16,057 bases of DNA from NCBI GenBank assembly GCA_945871945.1, contig CAMBXY010000018.1, forward strand, positions 1 through 16,057, given 5' to 3'. The notes beneath the pieces were generated by a model. That model did not search any database, was not told the origin of the DNA, and saw only the letters and a program-made list of their open reading frames with translations. This document shows, piece after piece, positions 5,825 through 12,922 of this stretch; within the stretch, counting starts at the first letter, position 1, and each line of letters opens with the position of its first letter. The position numbers and the translations under genes are program-made. This DNA comes from Bordetella parapertussis. GTDB lineage: Bacteria; Pseudomonadota; Gammaproteobacteria; Burkholderiales; Burkholderiaceae_C.

Positions 5825-6601
5825 ATGCTGTTCCTGCTCTCCCCCGCCAAATCTCTGGACTACGAATCCACCTTGCCAGCCATTGCGGCCACTCAACCAC
5901 AGTTTGTGCCCCAATCTGCCGAGCTGATCGCCACGCTCAAGAAGAAGACGCCACAGCAAATTTCCGACTTGATGGACTTGAGCGAGGCGCTGGCCAAACT
6001 GAATGTGCAGCGCTACAAAGCTTGGTCTCCCAAGTTCACCGAGGCCAACGCCCGCCCCGCGGTGCTGGCCTTCAATGGCGATGTGTATGAAGGCCTGGAT
6101 GCCAAAAGCTTAAAGCCCAAAGACTTGCAATGGGCACAAGTGCATGTGGCCATCTTGAGTGGTTTGTATGGCGTGTTGCGCCCTCTTGACTTGATGCAGC
6201 CCTATCGACTAGAGATGGGCACGGCGCTCAAGCACGGTAAGGCTAACAATCTGTACCAGTTTTGGGGCGCACTCATTGCCGAGCATTTAAATCAACAGCT
6301 AAGCCACAGCAAAGAGCCCGTCATCGTCAATCTGGCGTCGCAAGAGTATTTCAAAGCAGTCGACCGCAAAGCCTTGCAAGCGCGGGTGATCGAATGCGTG
6401 TTCCAAGACCATAAAAACGGCCAGTACAAGATCATCAGCTTTTTTGCCAAGCGCGCACGGGGCTTGATGGCGCGTTACGCGATTCAACAGCAAGCCAAGA
6501 CGCCCGAAGCGTTGCAAGCCTTCAACTTGGAAGGCTATGCCTTCGAAGCCAGCGCTTCCAGTGCTGACAGCTTGGTGTTTCGCCGCCATCTCAACGACTG
6601 A
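5825..6601 (+). CDS. yaaA: Peroxide stress protein YaaA (UPF0246/DUF328)
   Basis: A 258-residue protein of normal length for the YaaA family. Signature stretches are LLSPAKSLDY at the N-terminus, AFNGDVYEGLDA near residue 82, LSGLYGVLRPLDLMQPYRLE near 111-130, NLASQEYFKAV near 169, and FFAKRARGLMARY near 207. In E. coli YaaA is induced by OxyR and lowers free iron and oxidative DNA damage during peroxide exposure; it also has DNA-binding activity. The start follows the toxin stop by 7 nt and has only a weak ribosome binding site (TAGAAA), suggesting coupling or shared transcription with the toxin-antitoxin pair. I see no clear OxyR site nearby. The rubrerythrin 2.8 kb upstream makes a peroxide theme plausible, but the operon link is inference. 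Confidence 0.93.
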   Translation: MLFLLSPAKSLDYESTLPAIAATQPQFVPQSAELIATLKKKTPQQISDLMDLSEALAKLNVQRYKAWSPKFTEANARPAVLAFNGDVYEGLDAKSLKPKDLQWAQVHVAILSGLYGVLRPLDLMQPYRLEMGTALKHGKANNLYQFWGALIAEHLNQQLSHSKEPVIVNLASQEYFKAVDRKALQARVIECVFQDHKNGQYKIISFFAKRARGLMARYAIQQQAKTPEALQAFNLEGYAFEASASSADSLVFRRHLND

Positions 6602-6612
6602 AAGTCCAGACC

Positions 6613-7503
6613 ATGCAACTCTTTGTCAATGGTGTGCGCATCGAAGTGGAAGACACGGGTGAGCGAGACCGGGTGGCGGTTTTCCTGATCCCTGGCATGG
6701 CCATGCAACTCATTGTGTGGCCCGAAGCCATGGTGCGCCAAATTCACCAAGCAGGTTTCCGTGTCATTCGCCTAGACAACCGCGACATCGGTTTGTCGCA
6801 AGACATGGCGCATTTGCCTGCCCCGAATTTGCTGTGGTTTATGCTGCAACAAAAACTGGGCTTGCAGCCCCAAGCGCCTTACAGCATTCAAGACATGGCC
6901 AATGACGCTTTGGGCGTACTCGACCATTTGCAAATCAGCCAAGCGCATTTGGTGGGGGTCAGCATGGGCGGCATGATTGCGCAACGCATGTGCATCAGTG
7001 CACCACAGCGGGCGCTCAGCTTGACCAGCATCATGAGCAGCAGCGGCGCCAAAGGTCTGCCCGGTCCCACGCCCGCCATGCGCCGTGTGTTGTTTGCGCC
7101 TCCTGCCCAAGCCGGCAGTGATGCCGCGCGTCAACAGGCGCTGCGCTTTGTGCAAGCGCTTGCAGGCCCAGGCTTTGAACATCCCGAGGGCTCACAACAG
7201 CAGTTGGTCAATGACTCTTTGAAGCGCAGCAACCGCCCCATGGGAGCCTATCGGCAAATGCTCTCGGCCATGGCCGACCGCGCGCGCGCGGGACTGCTCA
7301 ACCGCATCACCACGCCCTCCTTGGTGATCCACGGTAAAGCCGACCCCTTGGTGCCTTATGCCTGCGGAGAAGACACAGCCAGACGCATACCCAATGCCAA
7401 GCTGCATGGCATTGAGGGCATGGGCCACGATATGCCGCCCGGTGCATTGGAGCAGATGATGTCGCGGCTCTTGCCTTTTTTAAATGCCCACACGCCTTTA
7501 TGA
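6613..7503 (+). CDS. Alpha/beta hydrolase
   Basis: A 296-residue alpha/beta-hydrolase-fold enzyme. The likely triad is visible: nucleophile S117 in GVSMGG (115-120), acid D244 in HGKADPLVP, base H272 in GMGHDMP. The oxyanion region is LIPGMAMQ (25-32), followed by [12 protein letters not shown] (51-62), typical of the RdmC/DLH-like esterase and lactonase branch. The substrate cannot be told from sequence. No signal peptide is seen, so it is probably cytoplasmic. It begins 11 nt after yaaA with a weak ribosome binding site, and its TGA overlaps the queF ATG (ATGA at 7500-7503), so translation of queF is probably coupled to it. There is no known role for a hydrolase in queuosine synthesis, so a metabolic link is not claimed. 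Confidence 0.88.
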   Translation: MQLFVNGVRIEVEDTGERDRVAVFLIPGMAMQLIVWPEAMVRQIHQAGFRVIRLDNRDIGLSQDMAHLPAPNLLWFMLQQKLGLQPQAPYSIQDMANDALGVLDHLQISQAHLVGVSMGGMIAQRMCISAPQRALSLTSIMSSSGAKGLPGPTPAMRRVLFAPPAQAGSDAARQQALRFVQALAGPGFEHPEGSQQQLVNDSLKRSNRPMGAYRQMLSAMADRARAGLLNRITTPSLVIHGKADPLVPYACGEDTARRIPNAKLHGIEGMGHDMPPGALEQMMSRLLPFLNAHTPL

Positions 7504-8345
7504 ACACACCTGAAACCTCTCTGCTTGGAAAGGTTGCCAGCTATGCTGACCATTACGACGCAGCCTTGCTTTACCCGCTGCCCCGCGCCGCCCAGCGTGC
7601 GTTGATTGGTGTGGCAGAGCGCCCGATTTTTTTAGGCGCAGATTTATGGACTGCCTATGAATTGAGTTGGCTGAATGCCCGCGGTAAACCACAGGTGGCT
7701 TTGGGTCGCTTCACCGTGCCGTGTGAAACCACGCATTTGGTGGAGAGTAAATCCCTCAAGCTGTACCTCAACAGTTTCAACAACACCGTGTTTGCAGACT
7801 TAGACGCAGTTCGCCAAACATTACAAAAAGATTTGTCCGAGGCGGTGTGGCGCGGCGACGCAATGAAGTCGGCTGTGGGTGTGCAACTGCTTTCGCCCGA
7901 GCAATATGCCAAAGAAAAAATCGCTGAGATGGATGGCTTGAGTTTGGACAGGCTTGATTTGGACTGCAGCCATTACCAGCCTGCGCCTGAATTGCTCAGT
8001 GCTGCATCCAATGAAGCGCCGGTCACAGAGACACTGTTCAGCAATCTGCTGAAAAGCAATTGCTTGGTCACAGGCCAACCCGACTGGGGCAGTGTCAGCA
8101 TCAGTTACAGCGGCGCACAAATTGACCAAGCCGGCTTGCTTCAGTACATCGTGAGTTTTCGCAACCACAATGAGTTTCACGAGCATTGCGTGGAGCGCAT
8201 CTTCATGGACATCTGGACGCGTTGCAAACCCACCAAGCTCACCGTGTATGCGCGTTACACGCGGCGCGGCGGTGTCGACATCAACCCTTGGCGCAGCAGC
8301 TACGCGCAAGGCTTGCCGCTGCAAGTGCGAACCGCTAGGCAATAA
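7500..8345 (+). CDS. queF: NADPH-dependent 7-cyano-7-deazaguanine reductase QueF
   Basis: Reduces preQ0 to preQ1 with NADPH in the cytoplasm, a step in making the tRNA modification queuosine. The 281 residues match the long (E. coli-like) bimodular QueF, which is about 282 residues. The family motif [13 protein letters not shown] is at 82-94. The catalytic cysteine is C188 in [13 protein letters not shown], with D195 (D of QPDW) as the general acid. [15 protein letters not shown] (221-235) carries the NADPH- and substrate-binding residues. Translational coupling with the upstream hydrolase is indicated by the ATGA overlap and lack of a clear ribosome binding site. No other queuosine gene is in the window. 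The stop lies 5 nt from the stop of the convergent crotonase gene, with no terminator between them. Confidence 0.96.
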   Translation: MNTPETSLLGKVASYADHYDAALLYPLPRAAQRALIGVAERPIFLGADLWTAYELSWLNARGKPQVALGRFTVPCETTHLVESKSLKLYLNSFNNTVFADLDAVRQTLQKDLSEAVWRGDAMKSAVGVQLLSPEQYAKEKIAEMDGLSLDRLDLDCSHYQPAPELLSAASNEAPVTETLFSNLLKSNCLVTGQPDWGSVSISYSGAQIDQAGLLQYIVSFRNHNEFHEHCVERIFMDIWTRCKPTKLTVYARYTRRGGVDINPWRSSYAQGLPLQVRTARQ

Positions 8346-8350
8346 GCGTC

Positions 8351-9187
8351 TCAGTCGGTGAAAGACTTCAAGGGCGCTAGGTTGGGAAACTGGGCCGAGC
8401 GTTTGGCCTGAAATGCTGCGATGGCTTCTTTCACATGGTCATTGCTCCAAATGCCAGATTGCAACCAGCCCATTTGTTTGAGCGCATCCTCGGTGCTGTG
8501 CTCACGCGCATAGTGCAAAGCTTGTTTGGTGCCCCATATGGCCACGGGCGGTTTGCTGGCAATCTCTTTGGCAGTTTGCATGGCGGCGGCCAATGCGCTG
8601 GCAGCATCAGGCAGTACTTCATTGACCAAGCCGTATTGCAAAGCTTTGTCTGCGCCCATGCGTTTGCCGGTGTAAGCCAGTTCTTTCACCACAGTCATGG
8701 GCATGAGTTTGGGTAAACGCTGCAAGGTGCCCACATCGGCCACCATGCCTATATTGATTTCTTGGATGCAGAAAAACGCATCTGCGCTGGCGTAACGCAA
8801 GCAAGCGGCTGTGACCATGTCCACCGCGCCGCCAATACAACCGCCTTGCAACGAAACGATAACGGGGATGCGCAGGTTTTCAATGCGGGTGAAGGTGGAC
8901 TGCAAACCCGCCAACATATCGGTAATGGCAGCACGGCCTTCGGCGCTTTGGTCATCCATTGCGACCGTCGAGCCAAACACTTCCAGCGACATGCCCGCAC
9001 TGAAATGTTTGCCCGTGCTGCTGATGACCAAGACCCGCGCTTGATTGCCCTGATGCAAATCCTGCAGCACTGCATCAAGCTCTCGCCAAAAAGTCAGGTC
9101 CAAGGTGTTGAGTGCTTGGGGGCGGTTCAACACCAAGTGGGCGATATGCTCGTTGATGCTTAAATCAAAACAGGTCAGCTTGTTCAT
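8351..9187 (-). CDS. Enoyl-CoA hydratase/isomerase family, probable delta(3,5)-delta(2,4)-dienoyl-CoA isomerase
   Basis: A 278-residue crotonase-fold enzyme of the ECH1 type. The oxyanion-hole segments are HFSAGMSLEVF (61-71) and GGCIGGAVDM (115-124). Catalytic residues D123, E143 and D151 have spacings of 20 and 8, the same as D176, E196 and D204 in rat dienoyl-CoA isomerase. The stretch around them (QEINIGMVADVGTLQRLPK) is the family hallmark. The enzyme moves double bonds in 3,5-dienoyl-CoA during breakdown of unsaturated fatty acids; there is no obvious peroxisomal or signal sequence. The start overlaps the end of dinB by 23 nt on the same strand, so both are likely on one mRNA. The ribosome binding site is weak. 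The acyl-CoA synthetase at 12919-14601 may serve the same pathway, though from another operon. Confidence 0.9.
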   Translation of the reverse strand: MNKLTCFDLSINEHIAHLVLNRPQALNTLDLTFWRELDAVLQDLHQGNQARVLVISSTGKHFSAGMSLEVFGSTVAMDDQSAEGRAAITDMLAGLQSTFTRIENLRIPVIVSLQGGCIGGAVDMVTAACLRYASADAFFCIQEINIGMVADVGTLQRLPKLMPMTVVKELAYTGKRMGADKALQYGLVNEVLPDAASALAAAMQTAKEIASKPPVAIWGTKQALHYAREHSTEDALKQMGWLQSGIWSNDHVKEAIAAFQAKRSAQFPNLAPLKSFTD

Positions 9188-10448
9188 GTTGGGGCTCTGA
9201 AGGTGAAGAAGGTAAAGTAGGTTCGCGGGCTTGCAAGACGGTAGTTAATTTTGCCGCAGCTGGGTAAAGCGCTTCTTTGGTGTCTGATTTCACCAGTGCG
9301 CCCACCCTTACACCCAGCAAGCGCAGGCGTCGTTTCATGTCTACCCGCTTTAAACACAAACCACCCACCTGACGAATTTCTGCGGGGTTAGCGGTGTAGT
9401 GGTCAATGGTTTGGTCGCGTGTGACGCTTTGAAAGTTATCGAAACGCAGCTTGATGCCAATGGTTTTGCCTACATAACCTTTGCGCTGCAAATCAGCGGC
9501 GACTTGCTGGCACAAGCGGGTAAAGATGTCACCCAATGCAGCACGGTCATGCACCACATGCAGGTCTTTTTCGAAAGTGGTTTCGCGACTCATGGACACC
9601 GGCTCGCTTTCGGTCACCACCGCGCGTTCATCTAAGCCGTGAGACGCATCGAACAGCCAAGCACCATAACTCTTGCCAAAGTGCTGCATCAGCCAATCGC
9701 GTTCAATGGTCGCCAAGTCACCAATCGTGTGAATGCCAAACGCCTGAAGTTTTTCTTCGGCCTTGGGACCAATGCCATTGATCTTGCGACAGGCCAACGG
9801 CCAAATGCGGCTTTGCACATCTTCCATGTGAATGATGGAAATACCGTTGGGCTTATTGAACTCACTGGCCATCTTGGCCAACAGTTTGTTGGGTGCGACA
9901 CCTATCGAGCAGGTCAGGCCTGTGGCGTCACTGATGGCTTTTTGAATCAAGCGGGCCAAGGCCTGTCCGCCTGCGCGTTGCCCGCCTGGCACATCGGTGA
10001 AGTCAATGTAAATTTCATCCACGCCGCGGTCTTCCACTACCGGTGCGATATCCAGAACAATGTCTTTGAAAGTGCGGGAGTAGTGGCGGTATTGGTCAAA
10101 GTCGACCGGCAGCAAAATAGCTTGGGGGCAGAGCTTGGCGGCTTTCATCACACCCATGGCTGAGCCCACACCAAAAGCCCGCGCCGCATAAGTGGCGGTG
10201 GTGATGACGCCACGCCCCACATAGCTGGTCAAGCGCGGAAATACCTCTAAGGGGATGTCACTTAAATGCTGCGAGGTCCATTCGCGATCAGGTTCGCGCA
10301 AACGCATGGCAGCCAGCAAATCATCTTCGCGACGCCTGCCCCCGCCAATCACCACTGGCAAGCCTTTGAGCTGGGGGTAACGCAGCAACTCGACCGATGC
10401 ATAGAACGCATCCATGTCCAAGTGGGCAATGCGGCGCAGTAAGGCCAT
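9165..10448 (-). CDS. dinB: DNA polymerase IV (Y family)
   Basis: A 427-residue translesion polymerase that copies damaged DNA. Catalytic metal ligands are D11 and D13 (HLDMDAFYASVE) with D144/E145 (GVDEIYIDFTD); Y16 sits at the steric-gate position. The fingers, thumb (KINGIGPKAEEKLQAFGIHTIGDL around 223-244) and little-finger domain are intact. The C-terminus ends in QADLF, a standard beta-clamp-binding peptide. Between VVIGGG (32-37) and GRGVITTATYAAR there are about 40 residues where E. coli DinB has about 6; I recall this insert as usual in Comamonadaceae-type DinB. It lies 20 nt after the hydroxy-acid dehydrogenase and overlaps the crotonase gene by 23 nt. I found no LexA-like CTGT-N8-ACAG site before it or before the first gene of the cluster. 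Confidence 0.95.
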   Translation of the reverse strand: MALLRRIAHLDMDAFYASVELLRYPQLKGLPVVIGGGRRREDDLLAAMRLREPDREWTSQHLSDIPLEVFPRLTSYVGRGVITTATYAARAFGVGSAMGVMKAAKLCPQAILLPVDFDQYRHYSRTFKDIVLDIAPVVEDRGVDEIYIDFTDVPGGQRAGGQALARLIQKAISDATGLTCSIGVAPNKLLAKMASEFNKPNGISIIHMEDVQSRIWPLACRKINGIGPKAEEKLQAFGIHTIGDLATIERDWLMQHFGKSYGAWLFDASHGLDERAVVTESEPVSMSRETTFEKDLHVVHDRAALGDIFTRLCQQVAADLQRKGYVGKTIGIKLRFDNFQSVTRDQTIDHYTANPAEIRQVGGLCLKRVDMKRRLRLLGVRVGALVKSDTKEALYPAAAKLTTVLQAREPTLPSSPSEPQHEQADLF

Positions 10449-10468
10449 GAACGCCGAGACTACAAAAC

Positions 10469-11620
10469 TTAGCTAGGGAAAGTTCCAGGCAACAAGATGT
10501 TGCGGTCTACCGTGTTAATTTGGGTGTGGCCACAAAACGCCATGCTGAGTTCCAACTCTCTGTGGATGATGTGCAGCGCTTTGCTCACGCCTTCTTCACC
10601 CATGGCGCCTACGCCATACAGCATGGCGCGGCCTATATACACACCTTGTGCGCCCAACGCCTTGGCTTTGAGCACATCTTGGCCGCTGCGAATGCCGCCG
10701 TCCATATGCACTTCGATGTCTTTGCCCACAGCTTGAACAATGGCCGGCAGTGCGTTGATGCTGGACTCCGCACCATCCAACTGTCGACCGCCGTGGTTGG
10801 ACACGATGAGTGCATCCGCGCCGCTTTGCACCGCCAAGCGTGCGTCTTCCACATCTTGAATGCCTTTTAAAATCAGCTTGCCGCCCCAAAGTTTTTTCAC
10901 CCATTCCACGTCGGCCCAGCTTAAGGTGGGGTCGAACTGGCCATTGGTCCATTCGCCCAAAGAGCTCATGTCTTTGACGCCTTGCACATGACCGACGATG
11001 TTGCCAAACTGGCGACGCGTTGTACCCAGCATGCCCATGCACCACCCGGGCTTGGTCATGAGGTCGATCAGGTTGGCGATGGTGGGTTTGGGCGGCGCAG
11101 ACAAACCGTTTTTAATGTCTTTATGGCGTTGACCCAAGATTTGCAAGTCCAGCGTCAACACCAGTGCGCTGCAACCCGCGACCTTGGCGCGTTCAATCAA
11201 GCGGGCCACAAATTCGCGGTCGCGCATGACGTAGAGCTGAAACCAAAATCCGGCGCCCGCGTGTTGGGCTACTTCTTCAATAGAGCAAATGCTCATGGTC
11301 GACAAGGTGAAGGGGACGCCAAATTTTTTCGCGGCACGTGCGGCCAAAATTTCGCCATCGGCGTGTTGCATGCCAATCATGCCGGTGGGCGCGATCGCCA
11401 CAGGCATGGCAACTGTTTGGCCAATCATCGTGCTGCAGGTGTCGCGGCCTTCCATATTGACCGCCACGCGTTGGCGAAATTTAATTTTTTGAAAATCATC
11501 TTCATTGGCGCGGTAGGTGCTTTCGGTCCAACTGCCTGAATCGGCGTAGTCGTAAAACATTTTCGGCACACGTTTTTTCGCCAAGGCTTGAAGGTCTGCA
11601 ATATGGGTGATGACGGTCAT
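10469..11620 (-). CDS. FMN-dependent alpha-hydroxy-acid dehydrogenase (LldD-like)
   Basis: A 383-residue (beta/alpha)8 flavoenzyme of the L-lactate dehydrogenase, glycolate oxidase and mandelate dehydrogenase family. It begins with the ALAKKRVPKMFYDYADSGSW region that places Y25 at the active site. PVAIAPTGM (73-81) binds FMN, followed by QLYVMRD with Y130 and LTLDLQILGQRHKD. K252 lies in LILKGI, and the active-site SNHGGRQLDG (274-283) gives base H276 and substrate-binding R279. MDGGIRSGQDV and GVYIGRAMLYG (phosphate binding) complete the barrel. The product is a 2-oxo acid; which hydroxy acid is oxidised cannot be read from the sequence, so I give no gene symbol. Ribosome binding site AGGAGT (revcomp of 11625-11630) is 4 nt from the ATG. 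First gene of a likely three-gene unit with dinB and the crotonase. Confidence 0.92.
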   Translation of the reverse strand: MTVITHIADLQALAKKRVPKMFYDYADSGSWTESTYRANEDDFQKIKFRQRVAVNMEGRDTCSTMIGQTVAMPVAIAPTGMIGMQHADGEILAARAAKKFGVPFTLSTMSICSIEEVAQHAGAGFWFQLYVMRDREFVARLIERAKVAGCSALVLTLDLQILGQRHKDIKNGLSAPPKPTIANLIDLMTKPGWCMGMLGTTRRQFGNIVGHVQGVKDMSSLGEWTNGQFDPTLSWADVEWVKKLWGGKLILKGIQDVEDARLAVQSGADALIVSNHGGRQLDGAESSINALPAIVQAVGKDIEVHMDGGIRSGQDVLKAKALGAQGVYIGRAMLYGVGAMGEEGVSKALHIIHRELELSMAFCGHTQINTVDRNILLPGTFPS

Positions 11621-11755
11621 GGAAACTCCTGAACAAACTGCAGATATGTTAGCCCCTGTGCGTTCACAGAGGTGTCGCCCAGATATCGCTTGGGGTTATA
11701 GCCAAGACTCAGCAACGATAGGATGCGGGTTGGGTCGATCAAAGGAAAGCGTTGC
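11621..11755. promoter_or_regulatory. Divergent intergenic region between the hydroxy-acid dehydrogenase and benE
   Basis: 135 nt separate the two divergent start codons, so both promoters must lie here. A CTTGG...CCAAG inverted repeat (11689-11693 and 11702-11706, 8-nt spacer) could bind a regulator. I could not place a convincing -35/-10 pair for either gene. Confidence 0.35.
11741..11748 (+). promoter_or_regulatory. Ribosome binding site that sets the benE start
   Basis: AAAGGAAA ends 7 nt before the ATG at 11756. The in-frame ATG at 11723 has no such site, so the shorter protein is preferred. Confidence 0.65.
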
Positions 11756-12922
11756 ATGTCTTTTATCAAAGATGTCTCTGTGTCAACGGTGTTTGCTGGC
11801 GCAATCACGGTGATGGTGGGTTTTGCCAGTTCTGCGGCGGTGGTGTTCCACGCGGCTCAGGTCTCTGGCGCTGATGCTGCGCAAATGGCGTCTTGGATTT
11901 GGGCGCTGGGTTTGGGTATGGGCATCACCTGCTTGGGCTTGTCGTGGCGTTACAAACAACCGGTGGTCACTGCGTGGTCCACGCCAGGCGCCGCCATGCT
12001 GATCACCGCGGCCAGTGGCATGCCCATGGCTGAAGTCATAGGCGCTTTTGTGGTGTCTTCTTTATTGGTGATAGCGGTGGGCTTTAGCGGTGTGTTTGAG
12101 CGCTTCATGCACCGCATACCTTTGCCCTTGGCCTCTGGCATGTTGGCGGGGGTGTTGCTGCGTTTGGGCTTGGATGTGTTTGTCACCATGTCCCAGCAGT
12201 GGGCACTGCCTTTGTTGATGACGCTGGTGTATTTGCTGGCCAGACGCTGGCAACCTCGCTATGCCGTGGTCTTATCATTGTTAGCTGGAACTGCGCTTGC
12301 CGCTTGGCAGGGCAGTGTGGATTGGCAAAGCATTGATTGGCAATGGGCCCAACCGGTGTGGGTAACGCCGCAATTCAGTCTGGCGGCTTTGATTGGCATG
12401 GCCTTGCCTTTATTCATCATCACCATGGCCGCGCAAAACATCCCGGGCGTGGCGGCGATGAAAGCGCATGGCTATGCGCCTCCGTTGTCGCCCGTGATGG
12501 GGTGGATTGGCGTGGTCAATTTTGTGCTGGCGCCTTTTGGTGCGTTTGCGCTGAACTTGGCGGCCATCACAGCAGCGATTTGCTCAGGCCAAGAGGCGCA
12601 TCCGGACAAAAACAAACGCTACACCGCGGCCATGAGTGCAGGTGTGTTCTATATTTTGATGGGCTTGGCCGGCGCTTCGGTGGTCAGCTTGTTTGCCGCT
12701 TTGCCCCAAGCGTTGGTGATGGTGATTGCAGGTCTTGCATTGTTTGGCACGATTGCCAATGCGCTGGTGAATTCTTTGGCTGATATATCGACCCGCGAGC
12801 CGGCTTTCATCACTTTTTTGGTGACTGCCTCGGGTTTGAGTGTGTGGGGCATAGGCCCGGCGTTTTGGGGCTTGGTCGCCGGTGGTGTGGCCTGGGGTTT
12901 ATCACCCCGCCCCAAGGTTTAA
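11756..12922 (+). CDS. benE: BenE-family benzoate/H+ symporter
   Basis: A 388-residue integral membrane protein with about 11-12 hydrophobic segments, of the BenE family (proton-coupled benzoate uptake). The N-terminus SFIKDVSVSTVFAGAITV matches the usual BenE beginning. Other family stretches are VVTAWSTPGAAML, IPLPLASGMLAGVLLRLG, ALPLFIITMAAQNIPGVA and NLAAITAAICSGQEAHPDKNKRY. The transporter sits in the inner membrane. The substrate is inferred from family only: no benzoate dioxygenase (benABC) or benD gene is in the window, so it may move another aromatic or organic acid. The start at 11756 is favoured by AAAGGAAA and by family alignment; the upstream in-frame ATG at 11723 would add 11 residues. 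Its stop interleaves with that of the converging acyl-CoA synthetase gene. Confidence 0.92.
   Translation: MSFIKDVSVSTVFAGAITVMVGFASSAAVVFHAAQVSGADAAQMASWIWALGLGMGITCLGLSWRYKQPVVTAWSTPGAAMLITAASGMPMAEVIGAFVVSSLLVIAVGFSGVFERFMHRIPLPLASGMLAGVLLRLGLDVFVTMSQQWALPLLMTLVYLLARRWQPRYAVVLSLLAGTALAAWQGSVDWQSIDWQWAQPVWVTPQFSLAALIGMALPLFIITMAAQNIPGVAAMKAHGYAPPLSPVMGWIGVVNFVLAPFGAFALNLAAITAAICSGQEAHPDKNKRYTAAMSAGVFYILMGLAGASVVSLFAALPQALVMVIAGLALFGTIANALVNSLADISTREPAFITFLVTASGLSVWGIGPAFWGLVAGGVAWGLSPRPKV

Noticed and set aside
9639-10163. Plus-strand reading frame of 174 codons opposite dinB
   Set aside because: Antisense shadow of a well-supported polymerase gene; no ribosome binding site or family signature.
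11629-11643. LexA-like site CTG...CAG upstream of the dehydrogenase/dinB cluster
   Set aside because: The spacing is 9 nt rather than 10, and the flanking T and A of CTGT/ACAG are missing.
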